From an uncultured Prevotellaceae bacterium (GTDB lineage Bacteria > Bacteroidota > Bacteroidia > Bacteroidales > Bacteroidaceae), in the NCBI GenBank assembly GCA_937915745.1, contig CALGGJ010000081.1, positions 1-29,057 on the forward strand: a stretch of DNA of 29,057 nt, given 5' to 3'. This document shows positions 1 to 8,313 of this stretch, in pieces. The notes under the pieces are model-generated. The model saw only the letters and a program-made list of their open reading frames with translations. It was not told where the DNA came from and did not search any database. The position numbers were made by a program, and so were the translations under genes. The stretch's first letter is position 1; the number at the start of each line of letters is the position of its first letter.

Positions 1-38
1 GCGCAGTCGCAGGGGCGAGAGTGCGCAGTCGCAGGGGC
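1..38 (+). repeat. Tandem repeat array A (22-bp unit, cut by window edge)
   Basis: The window opens inside a tandem array. One 22-bp unit starts at 1 and a second begins at 23, matching through 38. The unit contains GCGCAGTCGCA, then GGGGC, then GAGAGT. It differs from the unit of the array at 11250-11337 only in the five-base block between those parts (GGGGC here, ACCCC there). It lies about 35 bp beyond the 3' end of mfd. The segment TGCG-CAGT-CGCA inside the unit can form a small stem-loop. The number of further copies is not visible. Confidence 0.8.
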
Positions 39-73
39 CAACATTATCAGACCCTAAAAGCAGAGCATACATA

Positions 74-3000
74 TCAGGTAAGTTCCGGTGTCAATATGGT
101 TTGAAGAATCTGCTGTGCCTGTGTTATAGACTTAACACCGCCGACCACAACCGAGCGACGGCCATCAACCTCACGCAGTTTTGTTTCGCGCGGATGCCAT
201 GACACATAGTCGATGATAGCACCGAATTGCTCGCTCTGATAATAAGGACTGTCATTGTCGGCAACAAGGAATAGTCGCATAGAACCTTGTTTCAAGACGA
301 CCTTATCAATACCAAGCCGTGCAGCATCCCATTTCAGAGGCATTACAGCCAACAGTTGTTCGCCTTCGGGTGTTAGTTTCCCGAAACGGTCTTCAAGCCG
401 TTTGCGATAGGCATCGAGCTGTCCACGGCTACTGATTGAATCGAGTTCACGGTATAGGCTCATCCGTTCGCTGCTGCTCGGCACATAATCTTCGGTAAAT
501 TGTGCAGGCAGGTCGGCCGAAACTTCGACTGTTTCGGCTAGCGATTCGAAGGTTGGCGAATACACTTTTTCTTTGTCGTGGCCGTCGCCTGAAGCATTGG
601 CAGAAGCTGCAGCCAACTCTTGCATGGCTTCAGCCAGCACTTTCTGATATGTCTCGTAACCAAGGTCGGCTATAAACCCACTCTGTTCGGCTCCCAGCAG
701 GTTACCGGCACCTCGGATATCGAGGTCTTGCATGGCAATCTGTATGCCCGACCCCAAATCGGAGAAATTCTCCAGAGCCTGCAGGCGACGTCTCGACTGT
801 TCGTTCAGTGCAGCTAATGGCGGTGCAATAAGGTAGCAGAAGGCTTTGCGATTGCTACGACCCACACGCCCACGCATCTGATGCAGGTCGCTCAATCCAT
901 AGTTCTGTGCCGAATTGATGATGATTGTATTTGCATTTGGAATATCTATACCATTCTCGACAATCGTTGTAGAAAGCATGACATCGTAGTCGTGGTTCAT
1001 AAAATCAAACACCACCTGCTCCAGCTCCTGGGGATTCATCCGCCCATGACCGATACAGACACGAGCATCGGGTACCTCACGCTCGATGAGAGCTTTCAGT
1101 TCGGGTAGGTTGCTTATTTTGTTATTGACAAAGAACACCTGTCCATTACGACTCATCTCAAAATTGATGGCTTCTGCAATCACATCGGCCGAAAACGTAT
1201 GTATCTCGGTTTGAATCGGATATCGGTTGGCAGGAGGAGTCTGTATGATGCTGAGGTCGCGTGCACCCATGAGCGAGAACTGCAACGTACGCGGAATGGG
1301 TGTTGCAGTCATAGTGAGCGTATCTACGTTCACCTTCATCTGGCGAAGTTTTTCCTTAACAGCCACTCCAAACTTCTGCTCCTCATCGATGATAAGCAAT
1401 CCGAGGTCGTGGAACTTCACATCGCGCCCAATCAACTTGTGCGTTCCGATAATGATATCAATACGCCCGGCAGCCAAGTCGGCCAACACGGCCTTGGTAG
1501 TCTTAGTATCGCGTGCACGGCTCAGATACTCCACTCTGACTGGAAAGTCCCTAAGCCGCGAGACAAACGTAGTGAAGTGCTGATAAGCCAATACAGTGGT
1601 AGGCACAAGCACCGCCACCTGCTTGCTGTCGGCCGCAGCCTTGAATGCAGCACGAATGGCCACTTCAGTCTTGCCGAATCCCACGTCGCCACATATCAGG
1701 CGGTCCATAGGTTGCTCACGCTCCATATCGGCCTTCACATCTGCCGTGGCCTTCAGCTGGTCGGGGGTATCTTCATACACAAAACTCGCCTCCAGTTCGT
1801 GTTGCATGTAGCTGTCGTGGCTGTAGGCAAAACCCTTCTGCTGCATACGTATAGAATAGAGCCTGATGAGGTCGCGAGCAATATCCTTCACCTTCGACTT
1901 CACACGTTCCTTCATACGCTCCCACGCTCCGGTACCCAAACGGTTCAAACGAGGAGCCTCGCCCTCACGCCCTTTGTACTTCGACACCTTGTTGAGTGCA
2001 TGAATCGATACATACACTATATCATCATTCTGATATATGATTTTTATCATCTCCTGCATCTGACTGCCGTTAGGTACACGCACCAATCCGCCAAATCGAC
2101 CTATGCCATGATCTATATGTACCACATAATCACCTACTTCAAATTGCTGCAACTCCTTCAGCGTTAGCGCAACTTTACCTCGTCGCACACGCTCGCTCTT
2201 CAAACTATACTTGTGATAGCGGTCGAACAACTGATGGTCGGTAAAGAAACATTGTCTCAACGAATGGTCGATAAAACCTTCGTGAATGGCACACGAAACC
2301 GCAGCAAAGGTAATCAACATCTCACCGTGGCGATTGGCATCGAATATATCCTCGAGACGATGAATCTGCTTGTCGTTATCAGCAAATATGTTTATCGAAT
2401 AACCATCGGATATAAGACGTTCAAACTCCTGTGTCACCAGCTCGAAGTTTTTATGAAATAAAGGTTGAGGAGCAGTATGGAAATCAACCGCAATCAGCTG
2501 ACCGGCCGAAGACTGGTAGCCGGTCTGCCTGATATTGACACAACGAAAACTCTTGATACCCAACTCAAAATCCTCACGTTTGGCAAGAAAACTGGCATCG
2601 AGACGAACATCGCTCACCACCTGGGCCTGAACGCTGAAACCAGCAGACGCAATCTGTTCAATACGAGTTGCAACGTAATCGACAGAAGGAAGAACAACAA
2701 GAGTATCGGCAGGCAAAAAGGAGAGGAACGAAACATGATGTTGAGATGATGGTGACGGCTCGGATACAATTGTCATGCTATCAGTCTTGCCTTCCGACAG
2801 CTGGGTCTGGACATCGAAAGTACGAATGCTATCCACCTCATCGCCAAAGAAGTCAAGACGGTATGGCAAATCGTTGCTGAACGAAAACACATCGACTATA
2901 CTACCGCGCATAGCAAACTGACCTGGCTCATAGACATAGTCGGTACGGACAAATCCAAGGGAAAACAGACGCTCCTCAAGTTCGGTAACGTCAATCATGT

Positions 3001-3469
3001 CACCACGACTTACTGTCAACGAATGTTCAGAAAGCTCATCTTTCGTCACAACCATCTCGGCCAACGACTCAGGGTAGGCAACTATGACAATGCCATCATT
3101 ATGTCCGGCAACCTGTGGAGCTGAAAGCCTCGTCAGCACATTGGTCCTTAATATTTCGTTGGCATCATCACGTTGATTATATTTGATGGCACGCCTATAA
3201 GATGAAGGGAAGAACAAGACGCCCTCTTCGCCAAGCATCTGAATAAGATCGTGGTAGAAATAAGCTGCCGTCTCCTCGTCGTCCATCACACAAAGCATGG
3301 TATCCGACACCCCACCCGACCGACGCAACGTGGCACACACCAACGCCGTGGCCGATCCGGTAAGACCAGTCACCTGTATGTTCGACTTCCTGTGGCGGAT
3401 AGCCTCAATCAGTCGCTTGACATCAGCTCCCGATGCCAATAACTTCAAGATTCGTGAAGTGTCAGCCAC
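74..3469 (-). CDS. mfd: Transcription-repair coupling factor Mfd
   Basis: Mfd removes RNA polymerase stalled at DNA lesions and recruits UvrA for nucleotide excision repair. The 1131-residue length is normal for the family. Residues about 1-350 form the UvrB-like, UvrA-binding part. The RNA-polymerase-interacting region follows at about 445-500 (GDYVVHIDHGIGRF). The RecG-like translocase has Walker A GDVGFGKTE at 594-602, DEEQ at 695-698 and TATPIPRT at 721-728, and a C-terminal regulatory domain follows. No ATG is available near the N-terminus. The frame is closed upstream by TAA at 3488-3490, so initiation must be at GTG (3469) or at CTG (3487), which directly follows that stop. A 53-codon ORF lies upstream in the same frame, and coupled translation from it is plausible. 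The product is near certain; the start is not. Confidence 0.97.
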   Translation of the reverse strand: MADTSRILKLLASGADVKRLIEAIRHRKSNIQVTGLTGSATALVCATLRRSGGVSDTMLCVMDDEETAAYFYHDLIQMLGEEGVLFFPSSYRRAIKYNQRDDANEILRTNVLTRLSAPQVAGHNDGIVIVAYPESLAEMVVTKDELSEHSLTVSRGDMIDVTELEERLFSLGFVRTDYVYEPGQFAMRGSIVDVFSFSNDLPYRLDFFGDEVDSIRTFDVQTQLSEGKTDSMTIVSEPSPSSQHHVSFLSFLPADTLVVLPSVDYVATRIEQIASAGFSVQAQVVSDVRLDASFLAKREDFELGIKSFRCVNIRQTGYQSSAGQLIAVDFHTAPQPLFHKNFELVTQEFERLISDGYSINIFADNDKQIHRLEDIFDANRHGEMLITFAAVSCAIHEGFIDHSLRQCFFTDHQLFDRYHKYSLKSERVRRGKVALTLKELQQFEVGDYVVHIDHGIGRFGGLVRVPNGSQMQEMIKIIYQNDDIVYVSIHALNKVSKYKGREGEAPRLNRLGTGAWERMKERVKSKVKDIARDLIRLYSIRMQQKGFAYSHDSYMQHELEASFVYEDTPDQLKATADVKADMEREQPMDRLICGDVGFGKTEVAIRAAFKAAADSKQVAVLVPTTVLAYQHFTTFVSRLRDFPVRVEYLSRARDTKTTKAVLADLAAGRIDIIIGTHKLIGRDVKFHDLGLLIIDEEQKFGVAVKEKLRQMKVNVDTLTMTATPIPRTLQFSLMGARDLSIIQTPPANRYPIQTEIHTFSADVIAEAINFEMSRNGQVFFVNNKISNLPELKALIEREVPDARVCIGHGRMNPQELEQVVFDFMNHDYDVMLSTTIVENGIDIPNANTIIINSAQNYGLSDLHQMRGRVGRSNRKAFCYLIAPPLAALNEQSRRRLQALENFSDLGSGIQIAMQDLDIRGAGNLLGAEQSGFIADLGYETYQKVLAEAMQELAAASANASGDGHDKEKVYSPTFESLAETVEVSADLPAQFTEDYVPSSSERMSLYRELDSISSRGQLDAYRKRLEDRFGKLTPEGEQLLAVMPLKWDAARLGIDKVVLKQGSMRLFLVADNDSPYYQSEQFGAIIDYVSWHPRETKLREVDGRRSVVVGGVKSITQAQQILQTILTPELT

Positions 3470-3487
3470 TGTCTCGGGTAATGTCAG

Positions 3488-3649
3488 TTAGGCTGTGGGA
3501 CGAAAATCGCGGGCAAACAGTCGCAGAAAAGACAATGTATCTTCGCTTGCATGCAACAAAGGCATACCTTCCAACCTGTCCATTGGTTCTAAATCGCTCG
3601 ACCAAGATTGAGAATTAAATGTCTGTCCGTTCAGAGTAAAATCCATCAT
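3488..3649 (-). CDS. Small ORF of 53 codons directly upstream of mfd, possible gene remnant
   Basis: Starting at a double ATG (3649), this frame encodes MMDFTLNGQTFNSQSW through to a C-terminus ending FARDFRPTA and stops at TAA 3488-3490. It is in the same frame as mfd, whose possible CTG start is the very next codon. I do not recognise it with confidence. An N-terminus of the form FTLNGQTF followed by a helix such as LSFLRLFARDF resembles the start of Bacteroidetes o-succinylbenzoate-CoA ligase (MenE), just before its first nucleotide-binding loop. It could therefore be a truncated remnant, but that is from memory and unchecked. Alternatively it is a leader ORF that feeds ribosomes into mfd, or chance. 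A promoter candidate lies about 105 bp upstream. Confidence 0.35.
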   Translation of the reverse strand: MMDFTLNGQTFNSQSWSSDLEPMDRLEGMPLLHASEDTLSFLRLFARDFRPTA

Positions 3650-3722
3650 AGGCAAAATACATGTTTTTATTGAATAATGTAATTCGTTATTTTCTATTAA
3701 AGAAACGACAACAACCCACTTT

Positions 3723-3766
3723 TTATTTTGCGCAACCTAACTTTTTTTTCGATAGACGCAAAATAA
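3723..3766. repeat. Perfect 10-bp inverted repeat overlapping the mfd-side promoter
   Basis: TTATTTTGCG at 3723-3732 is matched by its exact reverse complement at 3757-3766, with a 24-nt centre rich in T. The right arm, read on the minus strand, contains the proposed -7 box of the mfd-side promoter. The left arm puts a second -7-like sequence in the opposite orientation. It could be an operator or an early leader hairpin. Confidence 0.6.
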
Positions 3767-3789
3767 CATGTGAACCCACATTGGACAAA
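3759..3789 (-). promoter_or_regulatory. Candidate promoter for the 53-codon ORF and mfd
   Basis: On the minus strand, TTTG (3789-3786) is followed after 19 bp by TTATTTTG (3766-3759). This matches the Bacteroidetes TTTG / TAnnTTTG pattern at all but one position. Transcription would start near 3753, about 100 nt before the small ORF. It lies just beyond the glgP terminator, as expected for a new transcription unit. Confidence 0.5.
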
Positions 3790-3793
3790 GAAG

Positions 3794-3833
3794 AAAACCA
3801 TCCGGATGAAACGGTATCCTCCGGATGGTCTTC
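3794..3833 (-). terminator. Rho-independent-type terminator after glgP
   Basis: ACCATCCGGA (3797-3806) and TCCGGATGGT (3820-3829) form a perfect 10-bp stem with a 13-nt loop. Read on the minus strand, the stem is followed by a T-rich stretch (TTTTCTTCTTTG). It lies about 75 bp past the glgP stop codon and closes the valS/synthase/glgP transcript. Confidence 0.8.
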
Positions 3834-3906
3834 AATATAGTGTGCCCTTGTTAAATCTGGCTGATATCCTTAATTATCAAATCCGACACAATGGCAATTA
3901 TCACAA

Positions 3907-6474
3907 TCAGTTGAACCACTTTACATAGCAGAAATCCTGACGATGTGGCAGGTCGGCATTCTTAGGGTACATACGGAATGCAACTTTAATGTCTCCAGCC
4001 ACCTCTACGACATGTGTACCCTGGAATGTAAATAGGTTTCCACTGCGATTTACGACATTCAGCGGTTCTACCTGAGAAACATACAGTTTGGCATCAGCAT
4101 CAGAACGCAGCGTAACAAGCTCAACACCTACTACATCGTCGAGTCCCTGTTCATCTACAGTGACACGGATATTATATGAATGTCCGGTCATGGCGTTACC
4201 CGACATGAGTTCAGGATCTTTCTCAACTGATATTACATTGATGCTGTCCCAACGCTCTGCAACGACCTCCTTCCAATGGGCAATCTCGCGTGCCTTCTGA
4301 CAACCGGAGGCAAAGAGCACCTGTGCACGCGTAGCGAGAGGAATGTAGAACTTGGCATAGTAGTCGTCGAGTTGCCGTTTCATCGTATAATGTGGTGCAA
4401 TCTGAGCAATAGAGTTTTTAACTGTCTTTATCCAACCTTCGCTGTAACCCTGCTCGTTCTTTGCATAATAAAGCGGTAGAATCTCGTTTTCGAGCAACGA
4501 ATAAATGGTAGCTGCATCGAGTTGGTCTTGCTGATCCTGATTTTGATATGTGCGCTTCTCTGTCAGAGCCCATCCAGCACCTTCACGATAGCCCTCAAGC
4601 CACCAACCGTCGAGTACAGAGAGGTTGACAACACCGTTCATCAAGGCTTTCTCGCCCGATGTACCTGAGGCTTCGAGCGGACGAGTAGGTGTATTCATCC
4701 ATATATCTACACCTGTCACAAGACGTCGGGCAAGTTTCATGTCATAATTCTCGAGGAAGATTATCTTTCCCAAGAACTCAGGACGTCGGCTTATTTCGTA
4801 TATCTTCTTTATCAAACCTTGACCACCGCCATCTGCAGGGTGTGCTTTACCTGCAAACAGAAACTGTACCGGATAATCAGGATTGTTGACGATCTTTGCC
4901 AAACGGTCAAGATCTGAGAAGAGCAGATGTGCACGCTTATAGGTTGCAAAGCGTCGGGCAAAACCTATGGTAAGAGCGTCTGGGCTGATTTTTTGCAGGA
5001 TAGACACTATGCGCGATGGGTCACCCTGGTTTTTAAGCCAATCTTCACGGAACTGCTGCTTGATGTAGTCAACCAGTTTTTTCTTCAAGACCTTGCGTGT
5101 ATTCCAGATTTCTGCATCAGGCACGTTATATATACTTTCCCACAATTTTGAATTGCTTTGGTCGTGGTAATAGGATTGCGGTAAATACTTTGCGTACAAA
5201 TCTTTCCATTCGGTGGCACTCCATGTAGGGAAATGAACTCCGTTGGTTACATATCCCACATTGTCAAGTTCTTCAGGGAAGTATCCTTTCCAGATGCCCG
5301 AGAACATGCCCTTCGATACTTTTCCGTGCAGCCAACTAACTCCATTTACCCACGAACAGGTATTGCATGCAAATGTTGACATACAGAAGCGTTCTCCGTG
5401 GTCGTCGGGGTTGACGCGTCCCATACCCATGAATTCATCCCACGAAATGCCGAGTTGCTGTGGATAGTTGCTCATATATTTACTGAAAAGACCTTCGTCG
5501 AAATAGTCGTGTCCTGCAGGGACAGGAGTATGCACCGTGTAGAGCGATGATGTCCGTACAAGCTCGAGGGCTTCGTTGAAAGAGAATCCCTGCCTTACGA
5601 AATCTGCCAGACGCTGTACGTTGCAAAGTGCAGCATGTCCTTCGTTGCAATGATAGACATCGGGGTTTATACCCAGTTTCTGCAGGGTGAGCACGCCACC
5701 TATGCCGAGCAGCACCTCTTGCTTCAAGCGGTTTTCCCAGTCTCCGCCATACAGTGTGTGTGTTATAGAGCGGTCAAACTCGCTGTTAAGTTCATTGTCG
5801 GTGTCGAGCAGATATAGGCTGACCCTACCCACATTTACACGCCACACATAGGCATGTACGGTATAGTTGTTGTAAGGGACATCAACTACCATCGGCTCAC
5901 CATTTGAGTCCATCTGGCGCACGAGTGGGAGTTGTGCAAAGTTCTGTGCCTCGTATTTTGCCACTTGCTGGCCGTCCATAGATAGGGTCTGGGTAAAATA
6001 TCCAAAACGATAGAGGAAACCGACCGCTGTCATGCGGACGTTGGAGTCGGATGCTTCCTTGATATAATCTCCTGCAAGGATGCCCAAGCCGCCTGAATAT
6101 ATTTTCAGCACATGGCTCAGTCCGTATTCCATGCACAGGTAAGCGACTGAAGGTCGTGTCTTATCGGGTTCCACATCCATATAGTCGCGGAATTGCTTGT
6201 AAACTTTATCCATCATTGTGATGAACTTCTTGTCTGCAGCCAATTGTTCCAGTTTTTTGTAGTTGATGCGGGAAAGCATTAACACAGGGTTTTGGTTCAC
6301 ATCGTGCCACAGTTGTTCGTCCATTGCCTTGTAGAGTTCTTTAGCATCATGGCTCCATACCCACCACATATTGTGTGCCATTTCGTATAGTGGGGTTAGC
6401 ACCTCTGGCAATGAAGTGTTGACTGTTACGTCGCTCCAATTTGGAGTGTTGGCGTTGCTTGCTTTGATTTTCAT
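3907..6474 (-). CDS. glgP: Alpha-glucan phosphorylase GlgP
   Basis: This enzyme phosphorolytically releases glucose 1-phosphate from the non-reducing ends of glycogen. The 855-residue protein is of the bacterial/archaeal alpha-glucan phosphorylase subfamily. Visible landmarks are MEYGLSHVLKIYSGGLGILAGD at about 115-136 (given as family signature positions, key residues EYGL and GGLGILAGD), EGHAAL near 278, GFARRFATYKRA at 504-515, and the pyridoxal-phosphate site EASGTSGEKALMNG at 601-614 with the Schiff-base lysine at 609. The ATG is preceded by a stop in the gap and matches the expected N-terminus. It follows the GT3 glycogen synthase after 75 bp with no visible TAnnTTTG promoter in the gap, so co-transcription is likely. 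The gap holds a weak inverted repeat, ATTAAC/GTTAAT, at 6481-6497. Confidence 0.96.
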   Translation of the reverse strand: MKIKASNANTPNWSDVTVNTSLPEVLTPLYEMAHNMWWVWSHDAKELYKAMDEQLWHDVNQNPVLMLSRINYKKLEQLAADKKFITMMDKVYKQFRDYMDVEPDKTRPSVAYLCMEYGLSHVLKIYSGGLGILAGDYIKEASDSNVRMTAVGFLYRFGYFTQTLSMDGQQVAKYEAQNFAQLPLVRQMDSNGEPMVVDVPYNNYTVHAYVWRVNVGRVSLYLLDTDNELNSEFDRSITHTLYGGDWENRLKQEVLLGIGGVLTLQKLGINPDVYHCNEGHAALCNVQRLADFVRQGFSFNEALELVRTSSLYTVHTPVPAGHDYFDEGLFSKYMSNYPQQLGISWDEFMGMGRVNPDDHGERFCMSTFACNTCSWVNGVSWLHGKVSKGMFSGIWKGYFPEELDNVGYVTNGVHFPTWSATEWKDLYAKYLPQSYYHDQSNSKLWESIYNVPDAEIWNTRKVLKKKLVDYIKQQFREDWLKNQGDPSRIVSILQKISPDALTIGFARRFATYKRAHLLFSDLDRLAKIVNNPDYPVQFLFAGKAHPADGGGQGLIKKIYEISRRPEFLGKIIFLENYDMKLARRLVTGVDIWMNTPTRPLEASGTSGEKALMNGVVNLSVLDGWWLEGYREGAGWALTEKRTYQNQDQQDQLDAATIYSLLENEILPLYYAKNEQGYSEGWIKTVKNSIAQIAPHYTMKRQLDDYYAKFYIPLATRAQVLFASGCQKAREIAHWKEVVAERWDSINVISVEKDPELMSGNAMTGHSYNIRVTVDEQGLDDVVGVELVTLRSDADAKLYVSQVEPLNVVNRSGNLFTFQGTHVVEVAGDIKVAFRMYPKNADLPHRQDFCYVKWFN

Positions 6475-6549
6475 ACTTTGATTAACAATTGGTTAATACT
6501 ATTTACTTATTGAGAATTATCTCGGTATTGGTTTGTATTATGTCTGGCA

Positions 6550-8226
6550 TTATTTATTTCGACACATCAGGAGTCGGGTATCACGTTTGTTCAGTGCAAT
6601 ATCGTATGCCTCGTAATAGTTTTCAATAAAATGTTGCCACAATGCTTTCTCGGCAATTGCGGCGGCTTTTGCCCTTATGGTTTTGAGTTGTGATGGTGTC
6701 AGATTGGTGAATTCAATGATTGTATCCTTTATTTCATCGGCTGCCTCCGTAAAGTTGTTGTCGGTGCGATGAATGGTTTTTACGCCATCTGCCAACTGGC
6801 TGTAGTGTCCACAAAGGGTATTTACCCATAGTCCGAAACCGGCGAGGTCGGTTGTGATGCATGGTACATGAAATGCCACACTCTCCGTAGGAGTGTAGCC
6901 CCACGGTTCGTAATATGATGGATAGATTGAGAGGTCGTTGCCAATCAGGAGGTCGTAGTAGTGCATGTTGAATATACCGTCGTTGCCGTCGAGATAGCAT
7001 GGTACGAATATTACTTTTACACGTTCGTCTGTACGGTTGTGCATGTCGAGCCAGTTCATCTGTCCCAACACCATGTCTTGTTCTTGGTTGTGCAGTTCGT
7101 GGGTTATTCTCGGGTCGCTGCATGGTAGTGTCTGCTTTTGTTTTGACGCCAGTCGTTTCTGCAGTTCTATGCGTGGACCTTTTACCCATGCGGGTACATT
7201 TATGAATACCAGCACATCGTGTTTCAGGTTTTCGTCGAGTCTCAGGCGGTTAAGTGCCTCGATAAGCATATCTATGCCTTTGTTCTTGAATTCGTAGCGT
7301 CCGCCTGTGCTGATGATGATGGTCGAATCATCGAGCTGTGTACCCATCAGTTTGTTGGCCACGTTGAGTGTCACCCTCCGGGCCTTTCGCCGTGCATCGT
7401 TAAATGTCTTGCCTGCCTGAGGGACGAAATCGTTTTCGAAGCCATTTGTCAGCACTGCATCTACCGGTTTGTCGAGCAGTTCACGGCACTCGGTTGCTGT
7501 TATATCGCTTACTGTTGTGAAACAGTCAACATGCATGGCTGTCTGTTTTTCAATCGAATGTTTTGACTGCATGTTGAGTTCTTCAGCCATCTGGTCGCCG
7601 TTGTATGCCCACAGATAGTCGTAAAGTGGTTTGTTGTTGCCGGCTATGCTGCGTCCGATGCTTGTTGCATGAGTTGTAAATATTGTGGCAATCTGTGGCA
7701 CGGCTTGCTGCAGGTACAGTGCTCCGAGGCATGTCATCCATTCGTGTGCCTGGAACACTACATTGTCGTCGGCCGTAAGGTTGAAGTATCTGTAATAGCT
7801 TTCGGCCACCTTTCCTGCTCCATAGGCAAACATCGATGCTTCGTCATAGTCGCCATAGGCATGGAGTGAATCTACTTGGTAGTGCTGCCATGCCCATGCA
7901 TAGATTTCGTTCTTATTATTATAAAAAGGTGTGAAGTCGAGCAATACGACAATGGGTTCGCCTGGTATTTGCCAGCGTCCCACTCTTATGTTCAGTCCTT
8001 CGGTTTCAGCTTGCTTGCGCCATGCCGACAGCAGTCGCCGGTTTTCTTTGAACAGCGGGTTCTCGCGGTCAATCCAGAAGTCGGGACCGATGAACAACAG
8101 GTGATCGCCTATCTGGTCGTGTAGTGTCTTGGCTCGGGTTGAAAGGACTGTATAGATGCCTCCCACCTTGTTGCATACCTCCCACGAGGCTTCAAAGATG
8201 TACTTGGCTTTTTTCTTTTCTTGCAT
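6550..8226 (-). CDS. Glycogen synthase, GT3 family (eukaryote-like)
   Basis: This enzyme elongates alpha-1,4-glucan chains from a nucleotide-sugar glucose donor; GT3 enzymes typically use UDP-glucose. The 558-residue protein shows GT3 rather than GT5 (GlgA) hallmarks: EASWEVCNKVGGIYTVLS at 12-29, TTHATSIGR, FTTVSDITATE, GRYEFKNKGID, and YYEPWGYTPTES at about 438-449. These closely parallel the yeast/animal enzyme. I do not see the eukaryotic C-terminal phosphorylated tail. It lies between valS (78-bp gap) and glgP (75-bp gap), all on the same strand. Pairing with the phosphorylase means synthesis and breakdown are encoded together. No glgC-type ADP-glucose enzyme is in the window. I give no symbol because bacterial naming of this family is inconsistent. 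Confidence 0.93.
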   Translation of the reverse strand: MQEKKKAKYIFEASWEVCNKVGGIYTVLSTRAKTLHDQIGDHLLFIGPDFWIDRENPLFKENRRLLSAWRKQAETEGLNIRVGRWQIPGEPIVVLLDFTPFYNNKNEIYAWAWQHYQVDSLHAYGDYDEASMFAYGAGKVAESYYRYFNLTADDNVVFQAHEWMTCLGALYLQQAVPQIATIFTTHATSIGRSIAGNNKPLYDYLWAYNGDQMAEELNMQSKHSIEKQTAMHVDCFTTVSDITATECRELLDKPVDAVLTNGFENDFVPQAGKTFNDARRKARRVTLNVANKLMGTQLDDSTIIISTGGRYEFKNKGIDMLIEALNRLRLDENLKHDVLVFINVPAWVKGPRIELQKRLASKQKQTLPCSDPRITHELHNQEQDMVLGQMNWLDMHNRTDERVKVIFVPCYLDGNDGIFNMHYYDLLIGNDLSIYPSYYEPWGYTPTESVAFHVPCITTDLAGFGLWVNTLCGHYSQLADGVKTIHRTDNNFTEAADEIKDTIIEFTNLTPSQLKTIRAKAAAIAEKALWQHFIENYYEAYDIALNKRDTRLLMCRNK

Positions 8227-8258
8227 TTTGATATTGCGTCTTTGCGTTATATCGTTAT

Positions 8259-8313
8259 CAGCGTCTTGATGTAAGTCTTTCGTGTGTCTGTTTTATATTT
8301 AACATCAACGCTG
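8259..8313 (-). promoter_or_regulatory. Intercistronic stem-loop overlapping the valS stop codon
   Basis: ACATCAACGCTG (8302-8313, containing the valS stop) can pair with CAGCGTCTTGATGT (8259-8272), leaving two unpaired bases and a 29-nt loop. No T-run follows on the minus strand, so it does not look like an ordinary terminator. A role in transcript processing or in setting synthase/glgP expression relative to valS is inference. Confidence 0.45.

Noticed and set aside
1199..2167. A 322-codon open frame on the plus strand
   Set aside because: It is fully antisense to the catalytic part of mfd, shows no recognisable domain and has no promoter; it is a by-product of the mfd codon usage.
3723..3766. 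Invertible promoter of the Bacteroides capsule type
   Set aside because: The arms are only 10 bp and the enclosed 24 nt cannot hold a whole promoter; no invertase gene is nearby.
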